Assembly (NCBI RefSeq): GCF_014204715.1
Contig: NZ_JACHLY010000002.1
Span: 372,001-436,000 of the forward strand
Source of the DNA: Streptomonospora salina
GTDB taxonomy: Bacteria; Actinomycetota; Actinomycetes; Streptosporangiales; Streptosporangiaceae
Direction of reading: 5' to 3'
DNA: 64,000 nucleotides
Part shown: in pieces, positions 54,303 to 64,000 of the stretch
Layout of the letters: every line of letters begins with the position of its first letter
Position numbering within the stretch: position 1 is the first letter of the stretch
Notes under the pieces: model-generated
What the model saw: only the letters and a program-made list of their open reading frames with translations
What the model was told of the DNA's origin: nothing
The model's database searches: none
Program-made: the position numbers and the translations under genes

Positions 54303-54743
54303 ATGCCTTCGACACCAGGACCGCGCGTCACGCGCACCGCCGGCGCCTGCTCCGTTGCGGCCGCCGCCGTACTGGCGGGCTGCGCCGTGAATCCCTTCGC
54401 CGTCCCGTCGGACAGTGTCTACCGCCTCGACGTCGGCACCTGCCTGGACGGCGACGCGGGCAGCGGCGGGATCGCCGACTTCACTCCCACCGCCTGCGAC
54501 CGGCCCCACCACGGCGAGATCTACGCCCGCATCGCGATACCGGACGGCGACCAGCTGAGCGAGGACGAACTGGGCGCCACGGCCGACACGGAGTGCGGCT
54601 ACGAGTTCGAGCACTACGTCGGCACCGGACTCCCCCAGTCCGAATTCGAGATGGCCACGGCTCTCGACGGCCGCGAGGCCACCTGCATCGCCGTCGACCC
54701 CACCGGGGCGACCACCGGAAGCGTCGCCGGCACCCGACGCTGA
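54303..54743 (+). CDS. Septum formation-family (Septum_form) lipoprotein
   Basis: A 146-residue lipoprotein with lipobox VLAGC (about residue 27). The mature domain has four Cys spaced as in Septum_form proteins: TCLDGDAG, TACDRPHHGEIYA, DTECGYEFEHYVG and ATCIAVDPTG. The CDRPHHGE motif is the family hallmark. Function is poorly known despite the name. AAGGAAG precedes the ATG. It may belong to the regulon of the sigma factor just upstream. Confidence 0.85.
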   Translation: MPSTPGPRVTRTAGACSVAAAAVLAGCAVNPFAVPSDSVYRLDVGTCLDGDAGSGGIADFTPTACDRPHHGEIYARIAIPDGDQLSEDELGATADTECGYEFEHYVGTGLPQSEFEMATALDGREATCIAVDPTGATTGSVAGTRR

Positions 54744-54849
54744 GGACACGGCGGCGGGCGCCCGGTCACGGGTCCGCCCCCGCAGGGGCGCCCGGGCGGC
54801 CGGCGAGCAGACCCCGCGGCCCGGTCGCGGGGCCGGTGCCGGATACCGC

Positions 54850-54886
54850 CGGGGCCGCCGCCCGTATGTGACGGACGGCGGCCCCG
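54850..54886. terminator. Bidirectional terminator before acnA 3' end
   Basis: An 11-bp stem (54850-54860 with 54876-54886) continues as CCGT/ACGG with one mismatch and a 5-base loop. It lies between the convergent septum-family and aconitase genes. Confidence 0.75.
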
Positions 54887-54929
54887 GGATGTCCTCATGC
54901 GGCCGGGCGGCCGCGGGCGGAACGCGCCC

Positions 54930-57665
<2,736 letters not shown>

Positions 57666-57918
57666 GGTGTTTGCCTCCTGATCTCGCCACTTTCTCCCGG
57701 AATCCTGCCGTAACGCAGAAGCCGGGACATCACTGAGGCTGCCCTTATCGAGATGGCCGTGAGTGCGCTGCGGCACCACCCCGCGGCACGCCGGTTCCCC
57801 CGTTCTACCAGCGGTGTCCGAGCGGTCACCGGCGCCGCGCGCATTCCGGGGCCCGGCACGTGGCACGGCTGCGCGCGAGGGCGGCCGATGCGGCCCGTCC
57901 CGTCCTGTCGCCTCACTT

Positions 57919-57964
57919 TATCTCGATATCAAGCTATCCAAGACAGTATCTCGACATCAAGTTA
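57919..57964. promoter_or_regulatory. Two tandem operator-like sites upstream of acnA
   Basis: TATCTCGATATCAAGCTA (57919-57936) and TATCTCGACATCAAGTTA (57947-57964) match at 16 of 18 positions, and each is a near-palindrome around GATATC/GACATC. Centres are 28 bases apart. On the minus strand they overlap a plausible acnA promoter (TTGATG, 18 bases, TAGCTT). The sharp AT-richness against the background supports a regulatory role. Confidence 0.6.
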
Positions 57965-58032
57965 CCTTGTGGAAGGCCGGGCGCGGGACCGGCTGCGCGC
58001 CCCGAGGCGCCCCGGCGGGGAACGCCGGCCGG

Positions 58033-58431
58033 ATGCGCCGCGTCCGAACCCGGCACGGACCCGGCCCGGACGGTGCGTACGGCACACCCGGGCCGCGGCG
58101 CACCCCGCCTCCTCCTCCGCCACCCGACGCGCCGACCTCTCAGAGCCCCCGCGATGCGCTCACTGCGCGACACACTCGTTTTTTCGTCCTCGGCGGAATC
58201 GCACTGACCGCCTGGGGGACCATCACGTCGCTCTCGCCCGGCGCCGGCGAGGCGGCGGACGCGGGCTCGCCCTACCGGACCATCCCGCTGGGGATCCTGA
58301 CGCTCGCCGCCGGGATCGGGCCGAACGCCTCCGCGCGCGCCCGGCGCCGCCGGAACGCGGCGGCACCGGGCGCGCGGCGCGGTGGCGACCGGGCCCGCGG
58401 CCCCGAGGACACCGCTCCGCCGGCGCCCTGA
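58033..58431 (+). CDS. Possible small membrane protein
   Basis: A tentative 132-residue frame. A basic start leads to a run of Pro (about 30-36), then two hydrophobic segments (FFVLGGIALTAWGTI and IPLGILTLAAGIG) and a strongly basic tail. The hydrophobic part looks like a real protein, but the start is doubtful because no ribosome site is visible and upstream residues are low complexity. It lies just downstream of the acnA operator sites on the opposite strand. Confidence 0.4.
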   Translation: MRRVRTRHGPGPDGAYGTPGPRRTPPPPPPPDAPTSQSPRDALTARHTRFFVLGGIALTAWGTITSLSPGAGEAADAGSPYRTIPLGILTLAAGIGPNASARARRRRNAAAPGARRGGDRARGPEDTAPPAP

Positions 58432-58459
58432 GGGCCGGGACGGCCCGATCGCCCCCCGA

Positions 58460-59392
58460 CTACTGGAGCTGGCGCGAGACCTGCGCCGCGATCAACTCCA
58501 GGTGGTCCAGATCGGACAGGTCGAGCACCTGGAGATACACGCGCTCGCAGCCGATCTCGTGGAACCGGCCGAGCTTCTCCACGACCTCGGCCGGGCTGCC
58601 CGCGAGCCCGTCGCGCCGCAGCTCGTCGGGATCGCGGCCGATCGCCGCCGCCCGGCGCTTGAACTCGGACTCGTCGCGCCCGCAGCAGACGACCTGCGCG
58701 GCGGAGTAGACCATCGGCGCACTGCGGCCGGCCGCGGCCACCGCAGCCTGCACCCGGCCGAACGCGGCCGCGGTGTCCTCGACCGCGGCGAACGGCACGT
58801 TGTACTCGTCGGCGTGGTCGGCCGCCAGCCGCGGCGTGCGGGTGGGGCCCGTGCCGCCGATGAGCACCGGCGGGCGCGGCTCCTGCTGCGGCTTGGGCAG
58901 CGCCGGCCCCTCGGCGAAGCGGTAGTGGCGCCCCTCGTAGCGGAACGTCTCGCCCACCGGCGTGGCCCACAGGCCGGTGATGACGTCCAACTGCTCCTCG
59001 TAGCGGTCGAACCGCTCCCGCGCGGAGGCGGGGAAGGGGATCCCGTAGGCGGTGTGCTCGTCCTCGTACCAGCCGGCGCCGAACCCGAACTCGACGCGGC
59101 CCCCGCTCATCGCGTCCACCTGGGCCACCGAGATGGCGAGGGGGCCGGGGTGGCGGAACGTCGCGGCGGTCATCAGCGTGCCCAGGCGCACGTGCGTGGT
59201 CTCCCGCGCCAGTCCGGCGAGAGTGACCCAGGAGTCGGTCGGCCCGGGCAGGCCGTCCACGCCTCCCATCTTCAGATAGTGGTCGGAACGGAAGAAGGCG
59301 TCGAACCCCAGGTCCTCGGTCGCCTTGGCCACCGCCAGCTGCGCGTCGTAGCTGGCGCCCTGCTGCGGTTCGGTGAAGATCCTCAAGCGCAT
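58460..59392 (-). CDS. LLM class F420-dependent oxidoreductase
   Basis: A 310-residue luciferase-like TIM-barrel enzyme. Typical segments are DAFFRSDHYLKM, the LGTLMTAATFRHPGPLAI strand-loop and GRVEFGFGAGWYEDEH, followed by a C-terminal VLIGGTGPTRTPRLAADHAD. The F420 rather than FMN cofactor is inferred from subfamily resemblance and host type. The substrate is unknown. An in-frame ATG three codons upstream (59401) is also possible. Confidence 0.9.
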   Translation of the reverse strand: MRLRIFTEPQQGASYDAQLAVAKATEDLGFDAFFRSDHYLKMGGVDGLPGPTDSWVTLAGLARETTHVRLGTLMTAATFRHPGPLAISVAQVDAMSGGRVEFGFGAGWYEDEHTAYGIPFPASARERFDRYEEQLDVITGLWATPVGETFRYEGRHYRFAEGPALPKPQQEPRPPVLIGGTGPTRTPRLAADHADEYNVPFAAVEDTAAAFGRVQAAVAAAGRSAPMVYSAAQVVCCGRDESEFKRRAAAIGRDPDELRRDGLAGSPAEVVEKLGRFHEIGCERVYLQVLDLSDLDHLELIAAQVSRQLQ

Positions 59393-59483
59393 GGCACCCA
59401 TTGTCGTACCGCCGGGCGCCCAGACCGAACCGAAACGCACGGCCGTCCCCGGCGTGTGCGCCGGATGCGGCCCGACGGGCCCC

Positions 59484-60788
59484 TCAGTCGCGCCGCAGCA
59501 CCGCGAGGCACTCCACGTGGTGGGTCATCGGGAAGGAGTCGAAAGCGCGCAGCTCGGTCAGCTCATAGCCCTCTTCGATGAACGCCGCCAGGTCGCGGGC
59601 CAGCGTCGCCGGATCGCAGGAGACGTAGGCCACCCGGCGATTGCGCAGTTCGGACAGCTGGCGCGCCACGACGGTGCCGGCGCCGGTGCGCGGCGGGTCC
59701 AGCACGGCGAAGTCCACGCGCATGTCCACCCACTCGCGCAGCTGCGCGTCGGTGTCGGCGTGGGCCACCCGCACCCAGGGCATGTCGCGCAGGTTGTACC
59801 GGGCGTCGCGGACCGACTCGGCGTCGTTCTCCACGCCCAGCATCCGCCCCTCGGGCCCCACAGCCTCGGCCAGTCCGGCGGCGAACAGGCCTGCGCCGCA
59901 GAAGAGGTCCAGCCCGGTCTCGCCGGGTTCGGGCGCCAGCGCTTCGACGACGGCTTCCGACAGCACCCGCGCCGCCGAGGAGTGCACCTGCCAGAACCCG
60001 CCGGCGCTGACCCGGAACTCGCGCTCGCCCACCTGCTCGCGGATGTGGCGGCGGCCGCGCACCTGCTGCACCCGGCCGTTGCTGAAACGGCGCAGCACCG
60101 CCGACGAGGCCTTGGGCTCGGGCAGCGCGGGCAGCTTGGCGCCGTCGGGATTGACCACCAGAGCGGTGTCGCGCGTGGTGGCGGAGGCGATCGCCTCCAC
60201 GTCGCGCATCCGCGGCCACTCCAACTCGGTCACGCCGAGCTCGTCGACGCGCGGGTGGGCGATGCGGCAGCGGTCGATCGGCTCGATCTCGTGCGAGCGG
60301 TGTCGGCGCAGCCCCGCGCGGCCCTCGTCGTCGACGGCGTAACGCACACGGGTGCGCCAGCCCAGCCCGTCGGGGGCGCCGGGCATCTCCTCGACCTCCA
60401 CCCGGCGGTCGATCTTGGCGATGCGGCGCAGCTGTTCGGAGACCACGTGGCCCTTGAGCCGGCGCTGGGCCTCCAGCGAGGCGTGCTGCCAGTCGCAGCC
60501 GCCGCACTTGCCGGGTCCGGCGAAGGGGCAGGGCGCCTCGACGCGGTCGGGCGACGCCTCCAGCACCTCGACGGCGTCGGCACGCAGGAACCGGGCGGTC
60601 TCCTCGGTCACCCGTACGCGCACCAGCTCGCCGGGCAGCGTGTGCCGGACGAAGACGACGCGCTCGCCGTCGCGTCCCACGCACCAGCCGCCGTGGGCGA
60701 CCCCGTCCACGCGCAGCTCCAGCTCGGTGCCGACCAGGCCGGCGGCCGCTTCGCTCGCGGCGGTATCGGGATTTCGGGCAGGACTCAA
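59484..60788 (-). CDS. Class I SAM-dependent RNA methyltransferase (TrmA/RlmD-like, TRAM domain)
   Basis: A 434-residue RNA (uracil-5)-methyltransferase. An N-terminal TRAM domain (about 15-75) precedes an iron-sulfur motif CPFAGPGKCGGC, with a later Cys in DRCRIAHP as likely fourth ligand. The SAM site reads LDLFCGAGLFAAGLAEAVG, and the nucleophile is Cys 391 in YVSCDPATLARD. It methylates U in tRNA or 23S rRNA; which one is unclear. Start TTG 60786-60788 was chosen because GGAGG lies nine bases upstream and the frame further up is not family-like. Confidence 0.9.
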   Translation of the reverse strand: MSPARNPDTAASEAAAGLVGTELELRVDGVAHGGWCVGRDGERVVFVRHTLPGELVRVRVTEETARFLRADAVEVLEASPDRVEAPCPFAGPGKCGGCDWQHASLEAQRRLKGHVVSEQLRRIAKIDRRVEVEEMPGAPDGLGWRTRVRYAVDDEGRAGLRRHRSHEIEPIDRCRIAHPRVDELGVTELEWPRMRDVEAIASATTRDTALVVNPDGAKLPALPEPKASSAVLRRFSNGRVQQVRGRRHIREQVGEREFRVSAGGFWQVHSSAARVLSEAVVEALAPEPGETGLDLFCGAGLFAAGLAEAVGPEGRMLGVENDAESVRDARYNLRDMPWVRVAHADTDAQLREWVDMRVDFAVLDPPRTGAGTVVARQLSELRNRRVAYVSCDPATLARDLAAFIEEGYELTELRAFDSFPMTHHVECLAVLRRD

Positions 60789-61030
60789 CGCAGACGACCT
60801 CCGGGAGACGGTGGGTGGTGGGTACGGGTTTCGCGCGGGTGACCCCCCACGCAGCGCCACCGCCCATCGCAGCCCACTGTAGCCGAGCGTGCGCACCCGA
60901 CAGGCGCTGCGGGATACCCCGCTCCGGCCGCCGCGCCCGCTCCCGCACACGCCCATATGGGTATACCGTCGCCCAGGGGCGGGCGGCACCCGCGCCCGGC
61001 CCGTGCAGCGACGGCAGAAGCGAGTGAGCA

Positions 61031-61714
61031 GTGCACATCGTGATCTTGGGATGCGGGCGTGTGGGCTCCACGCTCGCCCACACGCTTGAGGACCGGGGCC
61101 ACACGGTCGCCGTGATCGACCAGGCGCCCGAGGCGTTCCGCAGACTGCGTCCGGCCACCGCCAAGGCCGCCGTGGGCGGCGCGGGCCAGAACCGCGACGT
61201 GCTGGTGGCGGCCGGCATCGAGTCGGCCTCCGCCTTCGCCGCCGTGAGCAGCGGCGACAATTCCAACATCATCACCGCGCGGGTGGCGCGGGAGACCTTC
61301 GGGGTCGAGAACGTCGCGGCGCGCATCTACGATCCGCGGCGCGCCGCCGTCTACCAGCGCCTCGGCATCCCCACGGTCGGCACCGTGCACTGGACCGCCG
61401 ACACCATCCTGCGTCGGCTGGTACCCGGTTCCCCGGGCCTGGACGTGGGTCCGCTGTGGCGCGACCCCTCCGGCAGCCTGGTGATGACCGAGGCTCCGCT
61501 GAGCGGCTCCTGGGTGGGCCGGCGCGTCGAGCAGATGGAGGGCGCCTTCCCGCTGCGTGTGGCCTACCTGGTGCGGGCCGGGCACGTGCTGCTGCCCCGG
61601 GGCGACGAGACGCTTCAGGCCGGCGACGTGCTGCACGTACTCACCCGTGCCGAGGACATCGACCGGATCCAGGCCCGCCTCGGCGAGGCGGGCGACGACA
61701 GGCAGGGAGGCTAG
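61031..61714 (+). CDS. TrkA-type potassium uptake regulatory subunit (first)
   Basis: A 227-residue protein. The RCK N-terminal Rossmann fold begins HIVILGCGRVGSTLAHTLEDRGH and binds NAD/NADH. A TrkA_C domain follows at about 135-215 (SWVGRRVEQMEGAFPL and VLLPRGDETLQAGDVLHVL). Such subunits gate Trk/Ktr potassium channels. It is one base upstream of a second TrkA-type gene. No potassium channel subunit is encoded here. Confidence 0.92.
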   Translation: MHIVILGCGRVGSTLAHTLEDRGHTVAVIDQAPEAFRRLRPATAKAAVGGAGQNRDVLVAAGIESASAFAAVSSGDNSNIITARVARETFGVENVAARIYDPRRAAVYQRLGIPTVGTVHWTADTILRRLVPGSPGLDVGPLWRDPSGSLVMTEAPLSGSWVGRRVEQMEGAFPLRVAYLVRAGHVLLPRGDETLQAGDVLHVLTRAEDIDRIQARLGEAGDDRQGG

Positions 61715-61715
61715 G

Positions 61716-62387
61716 ATGCGCGTCGCCATCGCCGGAGCCGGCAGCGTCGGGCGCTCCATCGCGGCCGAGCTGAGCGGCAGCGGCCACGAAGTCCTGCTGA
61801 TCGACCACGACTCCCGCGCCATCGGGGTGGACGAGCTGCCGCGGGCGGAGTGGCTGCTGGCCGACGCCTGCGAACTGTCGTCGCTGGAGGACGCACGGCT
61901 GGCCGGATTCGATTCCGTGGTCGCCGCCAGCGGCGACGACAAGGTCAACCTGGTGGTGTCGCTGCTGGCCAAAACCGAATTCGGAGTCGGCCGGGTCGTC
62001 GCCCGCATCAACGACCCGCACAACGAGTGGCTGTTCTCCGAATCCTGGGGCGTGGACGTGGCCGTCTCGCCGCCGCGGATGATGGCGGCGCTGGTCGAGG
62101 AGCCCGACGAGGAGGACGGGGGCGCCGATGCTGTCAACGCCCTCTCGCTGCCCCAGACCGACCTGTTGGAGTTCACGCTCCCCGAGGGCTCTCCGCACGG
62201 CGGACGCCGGGTGGGTGAGCTGGTGCCGAAGCTGCCGGAGGGCATCGTGCTGGTCGCCCTGGTACGCGAGGGCCGCGCCCGCGAACCGGATCCGGAAACC
62301 CCGCTGCAGGGCGGTGACGACCTGGTGTTCCTCAGCAGCGCCGCCTCGGTCGACGAACTCGGCGCGCTGCTGGCCGCCGAGGACTGA
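61716..62387 (+). CDS. TrkA-type potassium uptake regulatory subunit (second)
   Basis: A 223-residue partner of the preceding gene with the same layout: VAIAGAGSVGRSIAAELSGSGH at the start, a mid-domain VVAASGDDKVNLVVSLLAKTEF and a C-terminal TrkA_C half (about 140-220). The pair is conserved in actinobacteria, often near an APC permease. Here no permease lies between it and the RNA methyltransferase gene. ATG 61716 has GGGAGG upstream. Confidence 0.92.
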   Translation: MRVAIAGAGSVGRSIAAELSGSGHEVLLIDHDSRAIGVDELPRAEWLLADACELSSLEDARLAGFDSVVAASGDDKVNLVVSLLAKTEFGVGRVVARINDPHNEWLFSESWGVDVAVSPPRMMAALVEEPDEEDGGADAVNALSLPQTDLLEFTLPEGSPHGGRRVGELVPKLPEGIVLVALVREGRAREPDPETPLQGGDDLVFLSSAASVDELGALLAAED

Positions 62388-62506
62388 CACAACCGGGGCC
62401 GGGGATCGGAGCGGCGCCGGCCTCCCGCGCTCCGGTGCGGCCCCGGGGGACCGCGACTCGCGGAAGAACGCGGCAACGGAACCGCCCGGCACGGACCGGA
62501 AGGTGC

Positions 62507-63322
62507 CTAGCTCCCCCGCGGTTCGACCGGGGCGTCGTCGGACTCGGCATCGGCGTCGGCCGCCGCCGCGAACGCGTCGTCGGAGTCGACCGGCGTGCGC
62601 CCGCGCGCCAGCAGCCACACCATGCCGGCGAACGCGGCCACCTGCAGCGGCCATCCCAGCGCGATCTTGGAGATGCCCAGCAGCGCGAAGGTGCTGGCCA
62701 CGCCGTAACTCTCGGCCGCCCACAGCGGAAGCTGCACCGCCACGCGCACCACGCACGGCAGCACCAGCAGCCAGGTCAGCCGGGAGCTGAGAGTGACGAC
62801 CGCGGGGTTGCGGCGCCAGGCGGTGACGTCGCCGGTGACCGCGCCGATCAGCAGCCCCATGGCCGGCCAGCGGAGGAGGACGGTCAGCGTGAGCACGACC
62901 GCGTAGACGGCGTTGTAGATGATGCCGGGCAGTGCGAAGTCTTCGGCTTCGCCGCTGCGCAGCGCGAAGACGGCGGCGATGGCCATCCCGAAGAGGCTGT
63001 TGACCACGAACTGCACCGAGGAGCGCTGGACCAGCCGCACGGCCCCCAGCGCGATCGCGAGTGCGAACCCGATCGCCAGCGACGTGCGCAGGTCCTCCAA
63101 CGCGAGGTAGGAGAACGTGAAGCCCAGGGTGGGCACGGCGGTTTCGAGCATGCCGCGCTTTCCGCCCAGGGCTTTGGACAGCTGCTGGCGGACGACGGCC
63201 TCGACCGTCTGCTCCGAAACCTGCTCGCGCGCCGCCGGCGCCTCGTCGGAGTCGCCGGAGGCCTCGTCGGTCCGCCCACCGGCGGAATCGGCGGGCTCGG
63301 CGGCTCGCTCGTGGTCGGTCAT
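62507..63322 (-). CDS. DUF3159 membrane protein
   Basis: A 271-residue protein with an acidic N-terminal tail (about 1-35) and about six hydrophobic helices. Family-like segments are LGGKRGMLETAVPTLGFTFSY, the RLVQRSSVQFVVNSLFG region and PGIIYNAVYAVVLTL. DUF3159 proteins are typical neighbours of the TrkA pair in actinobacteria. Function unknown. The C-terminus is again acidic. Confidence 0.9.
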   Translation of the reverse strand: MTDHERAAEPADSAGGRTDEASGDSDEAPAAREQVSEQTVEAVVRQQLSKALGGKRGMLETAVPTLGFTFSYLALEDLRTSLAIGFALAIALGAVRLVQRSSVQFVVNSLFGMAIAAVFALRSGEAEDFALPGIIYNAVYAVVLTLTVLLRWPAMGLLIGAVTGDVTAWRRNPAVVTLSSRLTWLLVLPCVVRVAVQLPLWAAESYGVASTFALLGISKIALGWPLQVAAFAGMVWLLARGRTPVDSDDAFAAAADADAESDDAPVEPRGS

Positions 63323-63415
63323 ACAGCTCCCGATCTGGGTCGGCTACGGCTTCCACCCTAGAACAACGCGCCGGCGGTATTCAGCGCTGCGCAGCGATAC
63401 GTCCGCATCCGCCCC

Positions 63416-63682
63416 CTATGCCGTGCGGATACGCCGGAAAAGCGTCCGCCGCCCGTGTCGCCCGGGACCGCCCGGGCCGATGGCGGCGGCCGCCTCCGTG
63501 GTCGTGCGCGGAGGGCACGCGCCTCCGCGCTTGCCGACGACCACCGCGGCGAGCAGGAGGCAGCTCGCCAGGATCCGGGCCAGGCCGCGCAGCCGTGCGG
63601 CGACGTCGGCCACGGCGGTGCCGCCCCCGCCGTCGGCGTGGGCGCGCACCTGCGCGCTGCCGGCCACCGTGGAGCACGGCAC
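63416..63682 (-). CDS. Possible small membrane protein
   Basis: A weakly supported 88-residue frame with one hydrophobic segment (ILASCLLLAAVVVG, about residues 37-50) and a basic C-terminus. Its codons are partly GC3-rich, but the late part uses less typical codons and no strong ribosome site is visible. The rest of 63323-63872 holds only a possible -10 (TAGCCT near 63814) for the next gene. Confidence 0.3.
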   Translation of the reverse strand: MPCSTVAGSAQVRAHADGGGGTAVADVAARLRGLARILASCLLLAAVVVGKRGGACPPRTTTEAAAAIGPGGPGRHGRRTLFRRIRTA

Positions 63683-63872
63683 GGAAAGCGCTCCCCATTC
63701 GACGGAAGGCTCAGATCAAGCGCCCGCCGATCTCGCGTCGACGCTCGCCGAATGCGTCGCCTCGACCACTCCGGGTGCCGAGGGCCCCCGGCGACGCGGG
63801 GAGCCGGGGCGTTAGCCTGGCCGCAGAGCCGGTCGGCGGTGTCCCGCCGACAGACGTCTTGGAGTGTGCGCG

Positions 63873-64000
63873 ATGCCCGTATCCCTGCGCCCCGACCACC
63901 GCGACTTCGCTCTGCGGCTCGACTCCGCGCTGGAGCAGGCGGGGCTGCGGGAACGGGCGTGGTCACCGCTGTCGGTCGCCGGCGCGCTGGGGCTGGTGGC
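63873..64000 (+). CDS. Start of an unidentified gene (3' truncated by window)
   Basis: The frame opens at ATG 63873 after GGAG and runs to the window end: MPVSLRPDHRDFALRLDSA and on. Codon use is strongly GC3-rich, as in real genes here. Only 42 residues are visible, beginning with an amphipathic helix, so no family can be given. By usual gene order near DUF3159 it could be a conserved actinobacterial core gene, but this is not shown. Confidence 0.6.
   Translation, partial: MPVSLRPDHRDFALRLDSALEQAGLRERAWSPLSVAGALGLV

Overview
This window is very GC-rich double-stranded chromosomal DNA from an actinobacterium. Intergenic gaps are short, GTG and TTG starts are frequent, and several genes have a -10-like hexamer 6-7 bases before the start codon (leaderless style). 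The gene content fits Streptosporangiales, probably Nocardiopsaceae; this placement is an inference from gene content and style. The markers are an actinobacterial cysteine leader peptide, HemQ/CgoX-type haem synthesis, DUF3000, DUF3159, a Scr1-type XRE/DUF397 pair and SigK/RskA. I saw no tRNA or rRNA gene, no CRISPR array and no intact transposase. Both ends cut through genes.

Layout. 0-6.4 kb: end of an MFS permease, an LPXTG surface protein with a 30-bp tandem repeat, a membrane-anchored propeller-like protein, about 1 kb without a convincing gene but with two IS200/IS605-like hairpins, a lipoprotein HNH nuclease and a YihY/BrkB membrane protein. 6.6-10.4 kb: sulfate assimilation operon (Cys leader peptide, sulfite reductase, zinc ribbon, APS reductase, sirohydrochlorin chelatase). 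10.6-19.5 kb: AidB-like dehydrogenase, GlgX, RibD-like reductase, GntR regulator, MsrB, and Psd-PssA making phosphatidylethanolamine. 19.5-24 kb: hemQ-hemG and hemE of the coproporphyrin route, around a DUF4349 lipoprotein. 24.4-31.3 kb: DUF3000, RNase D, a TPR protein and the fadAB beta-oxidation pair. 31.4-35.1 kb: a small membrane protein, then MMPL exporter and TetR divergently arranged. 35.3-38.3 kb: accessory island with a frameshifted Scr1-type XRE gene, DUF397, a small protein, an RsbW-like ATPase and its partner, a 125-bp near-perfect inverted repeat and a fused gene relic. 38.5-44.5 kb: zinc peptidase, FprA, Dxs, Mug-type glycosylase, TSUP permease. 44.7-50.1 kb: ROK repressor plus sugar ABC transporter, then a uridine-kinase-like protein. 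50.2-54.7 kb: acidic Met-rich lipoprotein, Moco oxidoreductase, SigK-like sigma, RskA-like anti-sigma, Septum_form lipoprotein. 54.9-64 kb: aconitase with a two-site operator, an F420-type oxidoreductase, an RNA methyltransferase, two TrkA-type proteins, DUF3159, and the start of one more gene.

Most of the window is ordinary conserved actinobacterial core. Two places stand out. The sigma/anti-sigma/Moco-enzyme cluster carries a lipoprotein in which all nine methionines after the lipobox precede an acidic residue, suggesting an extracytoplasmic methionine-oxidation or metal-response module. The island at 35.3-38.3 kb combines a reading-frame break in a G5 run, repeated operator half-sites, a long inverted repeat and a chimeric relic of its own genes, showing recent rearrangement.
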